Assembly: GCF_036323735.1 (NCBI RefSeq)
Contig: NC_086022.1
Span: 64,414,702-64,478,701, forward strand
Direction of reading: 5' to 3'
DNA: 64,000 bases
From: Rattus norvegicus
Lineage: Eukaryota; Chordata; Mammalia; Rodentia; Muridae
Shown: in pieces, positions 1-10,432 of the stretch
Numbering within the stretch: position 1 is the first letter of the stretch
Layout of the letters: each line of letters begins with the position of its first letter
Position numbers and translations under genes: made by a program
The notes under the pieces: generated by a model
Told to the model about the DNA's origin: nothing
The model's input: only the letters and a program-made list of their open reading frames with translations
The model's database searches: none

Positions 1-279
1 GAGCCTGCATTTCAGATGATTCTGTGGTGACTCTGCTGTGTGGCAGACGGTGCTTTGAGAACCTAGCTCTTCCTCCCCTTCCTCCCTTTTTCCGGTCCTC
101 TCCTCATCCTCTTTTCCAAAGAACAAGTGCTTCAAACATTGTCCATGAATACAAATGGGGGCACTTAGTAGGACCAACCCTTAAGCTCGGAGCGCTGTCA
201 GATAGGTGGTTTTAGATTCCAGTTCACAAGAAAACTGTGGCATGGACTTTTATTTCAGGCCACCCAACTAGGTACTGTA

Positions 280-359
280 CCAGTGGGTTATGTGTGGATT
301 CCTTTGGTACTATAGTACCTAGTACCTAGTACCAAAGGAATCCACACATAACCCACTGG
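280..359. repeat. 33-bp perfect inverted repeat with 14-bp spacer
   Basis: Bases 280-312 are the exact reverse complement of 327-359. The spacer at 313-326 contains a repeated TAGTACC unit. No known transposon end was recognised. It could form a hairpin or cruciform. Confidence 0.95.
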
Positions 360-865
360 CTCTCAAAATGGAGGGAAGAACAGGGTCACCTACTAGACTT
401 GTTAAATAGACTAGTCTACCCCTTTCTGATTCCATAGTTCTGGGTTGGAGCCTGAGAATTTACATTCTATAAAAAATATTGACTAACAATGCCACTGGGC
501 CCAAGGGAATAGCCTTGAAATCCCATGAGGATACCTTGAAAGCCATTGTGTTATGTCAGAGAGTAATGGCTGGAACCTGCCCCCTCAGGTTACATGAGCG
601 AAATACAGGTAATTGCTTAGAATTTGACATGTCCTTCACCCTTTTAATCCTTGAATAATCCTGAAAGAGAGACGTGCTACTCTAGTATCCCCATTCTGCG
701 GGTAAATGAATTGAAGCATAAAGAACTTTTAAAACATGCCAACAATTAGTGAACTGTTAAGTCACAGGAGTTGACCACCAGTAATAGATTCCTAGGCCCA
801 CACTCTTTATTACACTCCTGTCTATCACAACAGATTATTGCCTATAAGTTTGCTTTAAAGACAGC

Positions 866-870
<5 letters not shown>

Positions 871-930
<60 letters not shown>
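871..930. repeat. (GT)n microsatellite, 60 bp
   Basis: Thirty uninterrupted GT units in the intergenic region. Confidence 0.97.
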
Positions 931-933
<3 letters not shown>

Positions 934-1099
934 GGGGGAAGAGAGCTGAATTGCTCTACTCATGAAGTCCACAGACAAGTGTGTGTGAGAGCAAACAATA
1001 GACGGTAACTTTGACCAGTCAAGACTGATAAGAAGACTTTTGACCCTTTAGTCCCAGGATGTCTTAATCTCAACTCAACAAGAGGCAAAAATCTTGAAA

Positions 1100-1182
1100 T
1101 GAAAGAGAGAGAGGGTGGGGGAGAGGGAGAGGGAGGGAGAGAGAGAGGGAGAGGGAGAGGAAGAAGGTGAGGTGGGGGGCTG
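1100..1182. repeat. Purine-rich GA/GGGA low-complexity tract
   Basis: An imperfect run of GAGAGG, GGGAGA and GAGAGA units. The minus-strand 90-residue reading frame over it is Pro/Ser/Leu low complexity, not a gene. Confidence 0.9.
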
Positions 1183-1854
1183 AGTCTTAGCTGCTGAGTG
1201 GAACAGATCTTAAGACATGACCTTGGAGACACTTTGAGAGGTTTGGCACTTAGTGCAAGGAAGGTACAGACAAGTACTTGTCTAGCCTCTGCCGTCCCGT
1301 TCCTATAATGGCTTCATCAGTTAAATTGTGTGAAAAGACCTCAAAGTCCCTATGATAATTAACTTCTATGATGTCATAAAGAATAAATGCTATGGTCACC
1401 TTGTTTCCTTATCTAGATATCTGCTTAATAAATTCCAAGTGGGAAATAATTCAAATAAGTTATATTCCTAACATAACTGACACTTTTGCCATTTTACCAA
1501 GAAGACATTTTGCTCCTGATTGTCCACACCAAGGACTGTGCCTTTGGGGATAATACAGGTTAGTATTTATTCTCTGTCTCTCATTGTGACTCCTACTGTC
1601 ATGTGAAAGAAGAGGGAATTAGTTCAGGCTCCATCTGCCTCCTGAAAAGTTGGGAACTGGCTCTATGAGTCTGCCCAGTAGCTCTCAGTGATGGGATCCC
1701 ACAGTGGGGAGCCACAACTCAGTACATCTTTGAGAAGTTCACTCTAGACCTTATTTTTATTTTAACTTAAGAACAACAAATTCAACTTCCAGTGCATGCT
1801 CCTGTCTAAAATCAAAATAAAAAAACTTTAAAATTAAAAATGGAAAGCCCAGGG

Positions 1855-1995
1855 TGGTTGGAGAGATGGCTCAGAAGTTAAGTTCACTGTCTGCTCTTCC
1901 AGAAGTCCTGAGTTCAATTCCCAGCCATCACATGGTGGAGCATAACCATCTATGATGAGATCTGCTGCCCTCTTCTGGTAGAACGATGCATATAA

Positions 1996-2043
<48 letters not shown>
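1855..2043 (+). mobile_element. B2 SINE followed by (GA)n tail
   Basis: Contains the B2 hallmark GAGAGATGGCTCAG, the B-box-like GAGTTCAATTCCCAG and CCCTCTTCTGGT. A (GA)n microsatellite from 1999 to 2043 follows the diverged 3' end. Confidence 0.85.
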
Positions 2044-2047
<4 letters not shown>

Positions 2048-2077
2048 AAGAAAGGAAGGAAGAAGGAAAGAAAGCAA

Positions 2078-2205
2078 GCAGCCCAGGAGGTGGTTCAGGA
2101 GGAAAAGGCACTTACCACCATGCCAGACAACCCAAGTTCAATTCCCAGGACCCATGTGAAGAAAGAATTACCTCAGACCTCCACACGTGAACTGTAGCAT
2201 GAAGG
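2078..2205 (+). mobile_element. B3-type SINE fragment
   Basis: Shows the B3 features AAGGCACTTACCACCATG, CCAGACAACCCAAGTTCAAT, CCCAGGACCCATGTG and CAGACCTCCACACGTG. Confidence 0.7.
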
Positions 2206-2468
2206 ACCCCATAAATCCAATACGAATAATGTTTTGAACTCATTTTTAAACATTTAAAGCAGATGTTCAAAGGCTAATTTAAATTTAGCTGGAGGAGAGG
2301 GAATTCCATGACATGTCTCTAAAATGACAGTAGCTTCAGCTGGTGATTCTTCCATAGCCTTAGGACTTGCTGCACCTGCACTCCAACAAGGTCTTCTCTA
2401 GTCAACCACGTGGTTTACTCTCCTGTTCACATGCTACCAGGGCAGGGAGCTTCTGTAGCCACCTCATC

Positions 2469-4842
2469 GGGATTTTTTTCTTGGATATTTTATGTATTTA
2501 CATTTCAAATGTTATTCCCTTTCCCCCTCTCCTATACCCCCTGCCCCTGCTTCTAAAATGATGTTCCCACTCCCACCCACCCACTCCCACCTCAACACCC
2601 TGGCATTACCCTATACTGGGAAAATAAGCCTTCACAGGACTAAAGGCTTTTCCTCCTATCGATGCTGGACAATGCCATCCTCTACCACCTATGTGGCTGG
2701 AGTTATGGGTCCCTCCAAGTATATTCATTGGTTGGTAGTTTAGTCCCTGGGAGCTCTGGTGGGCTCTGCTTGGTTGATATTGTTCTCCTCCTATGGGGTT
2801 GCAAACCTCCTTCAGCCCTTCAGTCTATTCTCTAACTCCTACATTGGGGTCCCCTTGTTCAGACTAATGGTTAGCTGCAAGTATCCTCATCTGTATCTGG
2901 AGGGCTCGGGCAGAGCCTCTCAGGGGACACAGATATCCAGCTCCTGTCAGCAAGCACTTCTTGACATCAGCAATAGTGGCTGGGTTTGGTGGCTACAAAT
3001 GGGATGGATCCCCAGGTGGGGCAGTCTCTGGATGACCTTTTCTTCAGTTCCTGCTCCACTCTTTATTGCTCTATTTCCTCCCGTGAGTATTTGTTCTCCC
3101 TTCTAAGAAGGCCAGAAGAGGGCAGCAGAAGCAGATCTCATTATAGATGGTTATGCTCCACCATGCGATGGCACATTTTGGTCATCCTTCTTGAGCTTCA
3201 TATGATCTATGAATTTTTTCTTAGGTATTCCAGGCTTTGGGGCTAATATTCACTTATCAGTGAGTGCATACCATGTGTGTTCTTTTGTGATTGGGTTACC
3301 TCACTCAGGGGAATTTTCTAATTCCATCTATTTGCCTATGAATTTCGTGTAGTCATTGTTTATAATAGCTGAGTAGTACTCCATTGTGTAGATGTACCAC
3401 ATTTTTCTGTATCCATTCCTCTGTTGAAGGGCATCTGGGTTCTTTCCAGCTTCTGGCTGTTTTAAATAAGGCCATTTTGAAAATAGTGGAGCATGTGTCC
3501 TTGTTATATGTTGGAGCGTCTTTGGGGTATATCCCCAGGAGTGGAATAGCTGGGTCCTCAAGTAGTACTATGTACAATTTTCTGAGGAACTACCAGACTG
3601 ATTTCCAGAGTGGTTGTATCAGCTGCAATCACAATAACAATGGAGGAGTGTTCCTCTTTCTCCACATCTACTCTAGCATCTACCCTTACCTGAGGTTTTT
3701 GTTTGTTTGTTTGTTTGTTTTGGTTTGGTTTTTTTGTTGTTGTTGTTTGTTTTGTTTTGTTGTTTTGTTTTGTCACCTGAGTTTTTGATCGTAGCCATTC
3801 TGACTGGTGTGAGGTGGAATCTCAGGTTGGTTTGATTTGCATTAATGACTAAGGATGTTGAACATTTCTTTAGGTGCTTCTCAGCCATTCGACATTCCTC
3901 AGTTGAGAATTCTTTGTCTAGCTCTGTAGCCCATTTTTTAAATAGGGTTATTTGATTCTCTGGAGTCTAACTTCTTGAGTTCTTTGTATATATTAGATAT
4001 TAGCCCTCTATTGGATGTAGGATTGGTAAAGACCTTTTCCCAATCTGTTGGTTGCCGTTTTGTCCTACTGACAGTGTCCTTTGCCTTACAGAAGCTTTGC
4101 AATTTTATGAGGTCCCATTTGTTGATTCTTGATCTTAGATCATAAGTCATTGGAGTTCTGTTCAGAAAATTTTCTCCAGTGCCCATGTGATCAAGACTCT
4201 TCCCCACTTTCTCTTCTGTTAGTTTGAGTGTATCTGGTTTGATGTGGAGGTCCTTGATCCACTTGGACTTGAGCTTTTTACAAGGAGATAAGAATGATCA
4301 ATTTGCATTCTTCTATATGCTGACCTCCAGTTAAATCAGCACCATTTGTTAAAAATGGTTTTTTCCATTGGATGGTTTTGGCTCCTTTGTCAAAGATCAA
4401 GTGACCATAGGTGTGTGGGTTCATTCCTGGGTCTTCAATTCTATTCCACTGATCTACCTGCCTGTCTCTGTACCAATACCATGCAGTTTTTATCACTATT
4501 GCTCTGTAATACAGCTTGAGGTCAGGAATGGTGATTCCCCCAGAAGTTCTTTTATTGTTGAGAATAGTTTTCACTATCCTGGGTTTTTTGTTATTCCAAA
4601 TGAATTTGCAAATTTCTCTTTCTAACTCTATGATGAATTGAGTTGGAATTTTCATGGTGATTGCATTGACTCTGTAGATTGCTTTCAGCAAAATGGCCAT
4701 TTTTACTATATTAATCCTGCCAATCTATGAGCATGGGAGGTCTTTCCATCTTCTGATATCTTCGATTTCTTTCTTCAGAGACTTGAAAGTTCTTGTCATA
4801 CAGATCTTTCACTTACTTGGTTAGAGTCACACAGAGGCAAAA
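2469..4842 (-). mobile_element. 5'-truncated L1, antisense, 3'UTR plus C-terminal ORF2
   Basis: The left edge has the reverse complement of a rodent L1 3' end (ATTTACATTTCAAATGTTAT). Minus-strand fragments at 3328-3577, 3938-4207 and 4278-4700 encode L1 ORF2 C-terminal residues such as HIEECKLI and RSRINKWDLIKLQSFCKAKD, broken by frameshifts. A 9-bp CACCTCATC at 2460-2468 and 4843-4851 is a candidate target-site duplication. Confidence 0.92.
3694..3772. repeat. (GTTT)n/(GTT)n tract inside the L1
   Basis: A T/G-rich microsatellite that interrupts the ORF2 remnant. Similar ACCTGAG-type sequence on each side suggests a small duplication accompanied it. Confidence 0.85.
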
Positions 4843-5180
4843 CACCTCATCTTAAAGAACTACCCTGCCAGGCTTCTCACCCCCAGCACTTGCTAAGCTC
4901 TCTTTCTCTCCATAGCAACTTTCATCTGCATCATCTGCATGGTGCTACTATTGTTTTCTCCCATTAGGATGCACTCTCCATTAAAAACTGTTTGGCTCTC
5001 TACAGTAGCCTTCCACTGCCAATGGTCTCTGATGTAAACCAGTAAAGGTCAGGTAAATAATAAATGAATGTGACTTTTCAAAGTTTTGCTGAATTTCTAA
5101 GTAATTCTTTTATGCACTAATAGCATTCTTCTCATCTAAAATATTTGTTGACATTTGTTAATGTACACAGTTGGACTGAA

Positions 5181-5235
5181 TACACACACACACACACACA
5201 CACCACTCACAACACACACACACACACACACACAC
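5181..5235. repeat. (CA)n microsatellite, interrupted
   Basis: Two CA tracts separated by CCACTCACAA. Confidence 0.95.
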
Positions 5236-5239
5236 GATT

Positions 5240-6070
5240 TAAGTCCTATCTTTGCCTCTTCCAATGACTGGCTGAGCTGTTTCTCAGAGCTTCATCTTGT
5301 GTACCTGATACTCTATCGCCTTTATCTATGAGTAAAGTCCAACAGATAGATTCCATATATAAAGAGTGGCTTAGCCTAGTTACTGTTTCCAATAACACAA
5401 TACCACCAGCTGGGTAAGTGTTAAGAAGTCTAGTTTAGCTTTGATTCTAGTGATGCAAGTCAAGGGAACACATTTGGTGATCGACTTGCTGAGGGAACAA
5501 ATGGTACCCTCTAGTAGAAACCAGGAGTGGGTGTCCTCTGCTCTGTCCTACAGAGTCACTAAGCTTCAACCATGAGAACCCCACATCAATGGTGTCCTTT
5601 CATCTTATCTCTGAATGCCCCCCCCCATATATTAATACAAGTAGGGGTATGTTTCTATTCTTACAATTCCACAGGAGCAATTAAATTTCAGTACTGGAGC
5701 TCTGAGGATGCCCTCAAACCAAAGATTCTCTGGGCATTGCCACCTTTAGTGATATGCAGGTGGCATAAAACCAAGCAAACTAATATGGAGACTAATTTTC
5801 AAACGACTGTGATCAAAGGTGCACTTAATCTCCTCAGGCTAACGTCCAAAGAAAGAGGAAGTCTCGAAGTTTTTGAATTGCTGACACAAACACATTTCCA
5901 GAAAGTTACCAAATCTAGAGATGCTAAGTCCTTGCCATGCATGAATTCAAGTGCTTAATGTGAACCAAGAGAACACCTAATAATGGATTTTTTTTAAAAA
6001 AAAGCCTTTGCTTGAAAAAACTGTTCCAACTGTATTATCCACCAAAGTTAAAAATGACCAACAAATCAGG
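5240..6070. other. Intergenic stretch without recognised feature
   Basis: No coding region or familiar repeat seen. It includes a 128-codon open frame (5572-5958) with no recognisable domain, which I treat as chance. Confidence 0.5.
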
Positions 6071-6087
6071 GTTAGATGTATACACGT

Positions 6088-6089
<2 letters not shown>

Positions 6090-6130
<41 letters not shown>
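6090..6130. repeat. (CA)n microsatellite
   Basis: About 20 CA units, 0.5 kb upstream of the CpG island. Confidence 0.96.
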
Positions 6131-6131
<1 letters not shown>

Positions 6132-6683
6132 CCTAAGTCTGCTGTGGGGGTATCTTATTGACTTAAATAAGGCAAAGTGGGGATTAAAAGTGTTGGCTAA
6201 CAAAGAATTTCTTAACCGATACTTTGAGAATTCACTCTCATATAGCCAAGACTGCTCCAGATCAAGTATTTGAGTTTCATTTCCAGAATAAAGATGGATT
6301 TCAATTGTGCAGAATGGAACTCAACCGTTTAACTCCAAGTACAATTACTTCATTTTTATTAATGAGGTTTAGTCCAGAAAATTAACTTGCCTGTGGTCAT
6401 CAGGTTGTTAAAAGTCAAGTGAGCATCCAGACACAAGCCTTAAACCGTATGTTCTAATGCCTTCTCTGCGCAGGCACCCAGCAAATTGCTGTCACTCCGA
6501 ACAAACTGCTGCCACGCCTTTCTCCAGTGCTCAATCCTCCCTCCAGCCTCCAACACTCAAACCTCTTCAAACCCTAAGCCTAGCCGGGAGTTCCCATCAT
6601 CCCCCGGCATCACTTTCTCCAGCCAAAGTCTCACCACCTTCATAGCTGTCGCTAGGGGGAGAAAGCGCCAAACCTTCCCGAAC

Positions 6684-6693
6684 TCTCGCGAGA
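6684..6693. promoter_or_regulatory. TCTCGCGAGA palindromic promoter element
   Basis: An exact copy of the 10-bp TCTCGCGAGA element found in many TATA-less CpG-island promoters. It lies 9 bp upstream of the X-box, which supports this as the core promoter region. Confidence 0.75.
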
Positions 6694-6701
6694 CTACAGC
6701 C

Positions 6702-6715
6702 GTTGCCACGGCAAC
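6702..6715. promoter_or_regulatory. RFX X-box (GTTGCCACGGCAAC)
   Basis: It differs by one base from the perfect palindromic X-box GTTGCCATGGCAAC bound by RFX factors, which control many ciliary genes. Its place in the CpG island just upstream of Agbl3, whose family works on ciliary and centriolar tubulin, fits RFX regulation. Binding itself is inferred. Confidence 0.75.
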
Positions 6716-6799
6716 AAGTGGCCTCCTCTCCCTGGAGAGCGTAGCCCCGGCCGCTGAATTACGATGGTGTTTCCTCTGGCCCTGTGGTCGCCCGATGCC

Positions 6800-7070
6800 T
6801 GGGGTACATCCTAAAGTACTCTCCCGAGAGGGGTGGGACGACCGGCAGGCTTGAAGAAGCCGAGGGAGCGAGGCGGGCGGCGGACGCGCCGCTCAGGCAG
6901 GGGAGCGCGGGAGATGCGCGGGGGAGCGCGGGAGATGCGCGGGGCAGCGCGGGGCCCGCGTGAGTGAGGAGGTTCTGCGTGGGTCCTGTCCCCGGAGAAG
7001 GTCTGGCGCGGCCGCGCGCCCCTCGCTCGCCGCTTCCGGCGCCCAGCGCTAGCCCGCCTGGTCCGCGCAC
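6800..7070 (+). other. Agbl3: Putative 5' noncoding first exon of Agbl3
   Basis: The start is approximate. Two good donors lie in the CpG island: CGC|GTGAGT after 6959 and CAC|GTAAGG after 7070. Either could splice to the ATG exon acceptor at 8394/8395. No transcript evidence is available from sequence alone, so the choice of donor and the start site are open. Confidence 0.45.
6900..6950. repeat. GC-rich ~21-bp tandem repeat in CpG island
   Basis: Two near-identical copies of a unit containing AGCGCGGGAGATGCGCGGGG, followed by a degenerate third (CAGCGCGGGG). It lies within the presumed first exon or promoter and includes ATGCGC half-sites resembling NRF1 sites. Confidence 0.8.
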
Positions 7071-7899
7071 GTAAGGAGCTGCCGCCGGGCGCCAGGCGGG
7101 TTGTTCTCATTTCGAGCTGTCATCCGGGGCTGAAGCTTCGGTCTGCGCCCAGCGATGTCACCTAGAAACCGCTCTCTCGGTTGCAGTTGTTTATGTTGAA
7201 GCTTCGCGAGGCCTTCTGTGCAGTCCGCGCCCCAGAACACGCTCTTCTGTGAACCACAGGGCTGTGAAAGGTTTTTGTCGGTGGTGTGCAGCCCACGCTC
7301 CTAAAGCCTCGCTTTTAGAGAGAGAACATAAACCGGTAGTTGTGAAATTGGTAAATTCTTTTGGTGTCCTCCAAAGTGTAAAAGCTTGGCAAAGACTTTC
7401 GATTATTTCATTGCAAACAAAAGAGGAAACGTATACTCAAAACTGTAGTTATCCCCAAAGGCACAGTCACTGGCATGTGCATCAGGAGGAAAATGTCATT
7501 TTAGTAAAAATGGCAATTTCAGGTTTGCATAGAAGAGGCAGTGGTCATCTCCACAGGACCTTCTGGTGGCTATTTCAATGCAAATGAAGTCATTGAATTT
7601 TAAAGTTAAATATAGACAGTAATTATCAAAGTTAAAGAGAAACCAGTTACAGTACACTGAAACTTGGGTCAACTGAAAGAGGAAGGGGAAAGTTTTTAAG
7701 TTGGTGCTACATTTTATTGTCTGAATAATCATAACTTTTCTTGCATAATTTTTAATGCTTGAGGACAATCCTGATTTGCTATTGCAGTGTATTGTTTAAT
7801 TATACATATAAAGTGTAAATGGCCCAGCTATATACTGTGAAAGTTTTCCAACTAAATTACATGCTTTTTTTTTTGTTGTTTCAAGACTTTTTAGTTTTT

Positions 7900-8080
7900 G
7901 TTCATAAAACATACTAACAGGTTATAAATTTATCCCTCTCCAACTCTTCCAAGATTCACTTCCCCATTCCATATCCACTCATCATTTTAAATTTTTTATT
8001 TAATTAAAATATAATTACATCATTTACCCGCATCCAACCCTCTCAGATTCATAACCTCTTTCACATTATTATCATTATGT
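7900..8080 (-). mobile_element. Possible Lx/L1 3'UTR fragment in intron 1
   Basis: Segments such as TATAATTACATCATTTACCC and the pyrimidine-rich TCTCCAACTCTTCC resemble the antisense 3' UTR of old rodent L1 (Lx). It is diverged and the edges are unsure. Confidence 0.45.
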
Positions 8081-8450
8081 GTGTTTAAATAAATATATAA
8101 AGGCAACTTGCAGAAGTCTGTTGAATGTTGCTTATGTGTATATATTTTTAGGACTGAACACTTGGTATTAGATGTCTGTTTAGGAAGCTTGCTTTACAGT
8201 AATGGATAGTTTGTTTTGGTTTTGTTTTTTTTTAATCTTTGAAATTGAAGTTAATTTCCTGTATCCTTACTAGTTTCGTTTTCAGAGATCTATCACTGTT
8301 AATTAAATACAATTGGATCGGTTTTGTAGTATTCATTTAATATAGAATGTGCACACCTTTGCTTAAAAGAAAAACTGTTAAATAATTTCCTTAGACATTT
8401 TATAGCCTACCCACATAATAAAAGAAATCTCAAGAAAGACACTAGAAGAG

Positions 8451-8513
8451 ATGTCAGAAGATTCAGAAGAGGAAGACTATTCAGATAGAAGTATCAGTGA
8501 TGACGATGAGTTG
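8451..8513 (+). CDS. Agbl3: Agbl3 coding exon 1 (residues 1-21) with start codon
   Basis: The ATG at 8451 opens an acidic peptide beginning MSEDSEEEDYSD, the expected AGBL3 start. It has G at -3, a fair initiation context. The exon ends at 8513 before a GTATGT donor and leaves phase 0. The 5' noncoding part of this exon begins either at 8395 (after TTTCCTTAG) or at 8406 (after TTTTATAG); the longer pyrimidine tract favours 8395. Confidence 0.93.
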
Positions 8514-10386
8514 GTATGTCTCTTTTACTCTACATAATTTGAGGTAAAATGTAGTATAATTCCCAACTAAAATATTGTAGAATTAATTTGATATAAAAAT
8601 AAAGTGGATGGTGTCCGTTTTTGTCATGGAAGTTAGAAAATAACTGAAAAACGTATTGTGTGATCAATGCCCTGCTTAGAAAGAAAGAAAAAGAATTGAT
8701 TTTTCTTGAAGAGGCTATCAACCTGAAAGTGGGGAGGGGGGATGGGAGGAATTGGCAGGAGAAATGGGAGGGGCAAAATGATCTAATTCTATTTCAGTTA
8801 AAAACATTTTTTAAAATGGGAAAGGATTTTTCTTGAGAAAATCTTGGGTAAGATTATTCTGGTAAGCTGGAAGAGACAGACACTGTAAATATTGGTAAGA
8901 AGTCACTGTGAATGTATGTAATGATTAGGATTTTATTTCAGTCATTTCTACTCTGTTCCTTATATGCTAATTCTGTTGTAACATAGTAGGCACCATATTC
9001 AAACCCCTGGTGTTCCAGCCAGGGTTCTTATGTTTCACCATAGTACATTAATGTGACTCTTCAATACCGTAGGAAAGGATATGGATAGCAGAAAAAAGAG
9101 GAGGGGGGACGTAGCGTTTGAAAATATTGTGTCTCTCTTATACCCTGTTCTAAGAGATTTCTTGAAAAAGTACAATTTACAATATGTTTAAAGTTCCAAA
9201 ATCTCTCCAAAATGATACATAGTTCTCTAAGTCCATAACTTTCTGTGTTCTGTGTTCACCAGTTGTTTCCCCAAGTATTCCAAGACTTTATTCCTTTAAA
9301 CTTTACTCCTTCTCCGTGGTGATTGTAATGGCCTACCCTGATGTCCTAGTTAGGGTTTTACTGCTGTGAACAGACACCATGACCAAGGCAACTCTTATAA
9401 AGACCACATTTAATTGGGGCTGGCTTACAGGTCCAGAGGTTCAGTCCATTATCATCAAGGCAGGAATATATCAGTATCCAGGCAGGCATGGTGCAGGAGG
9501 AGCTGAGAGTTTTACATCTTTATCCGAAGGCTGCTAGTGGAAGATTGATTTCCAGCCAGCTGGCGTGAGGGTCTTAAGCTCATGCCCACAGTGACACCTA
9601 CTCCAACAGGGCCACATCTCCAAATAGTGTCACTTCCTGGGCCAAGCATATCCAAACCACCACATCTGTGGAAGAGGAATAAAGATGCAAATGCTAAGGT
9701 TCCCTTGTATTGGAGGGGCTGCTTTGGGGCTAGTAACCCAAATAACCATGGCATCTTCCATTTATTAAAGATTAAAGACAATCACAAGTAGTTATGTAGA
9801 TGTTAAAGAAAACCATGGATTTTGTTACTATTGGTTCTTAAATTTTAAAATTCTTTTGTTTCAGGATGAGGATTCATTCATGAAATTTGTAAGTGATGAT
9901 ATTCATCAGTGTACACTACTAACAGGTTTGAACTCATCTATATGTATTTTCCTCCCTTTTTAATCATGAACGTTCTAGTGGGTAAAAAGTAGGATAAAGA
10001 AACTGAAAAAAATGCAGATCTAATAAAATAGTGATTATTCTGGTGGGTAGGGAGAAAAAAATATAACCGCTTTGGAGTTTAAACTTTTCAGGACAGTTTT
10101 AAGTAAGCCAGGATTAGGGTTGATATTAGAAAATAATGAATGAAAGTAGTAGTTACTTTGTGAAGGACTCTTTAACATAAGGACTTACTGTATTTCAAAA
10201 TTTTAAATTACAAATAAAAACATAATTTTCAGCATTGGACATGTCTATGAGACAGGAAGATCTGTAGGGCTCACTGGTTGAGCCTAATTAGTGTGTTCTA
10301 GGCCAGTGAGAAACCCAGTCTTGATGGAGGTAGACAGTGCTCTTGAGGATGACATCAAGGATTGCCCTCTGGCCTCTGAGGCTCTT

Positions 10387-10432
<46 letters not shown>

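Larger units (their letters stand above)
6640..7240 (+). promoter_or_regulatory. CpG island, likely Agbl3 promoter
   Basis: This is the only GC- and CpG-rich stretch in an otherwise AT-rich window. It lies 1.2-1.8 kb before the Agbl3 start codon. No TATA box is obvious. It holds a TCTCGCGAGA element, an X-box, an ETS-type CTTCCGG (7033-7039) and a short GC-rich tandem repeat. Divergent transcription is possible, because CpG-island promoters are often bidirectional, but no minus-strand gene was recognised upstream. Confidence 0.8.

Noticed and set aside
1997..2197. 66-codon frame starting MRERERER
   Set aside because: Translation of the (GA)n tract and SINE sequence.
5572..5958. 128-codon + strand open frame upstream of Agbl3
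   Set aside because: No recognisable domain; it includes a C-homopolymer and has no clear splice or promoter context. Most likely chance.
6759..7110. Two overlapping minus-strand frames in the CpG island (103 and 99 codons)
   Set aside because: Pro/Ala/Arg-rich composition produced by GC-rich sequence and the tandem repeat. No known domain.
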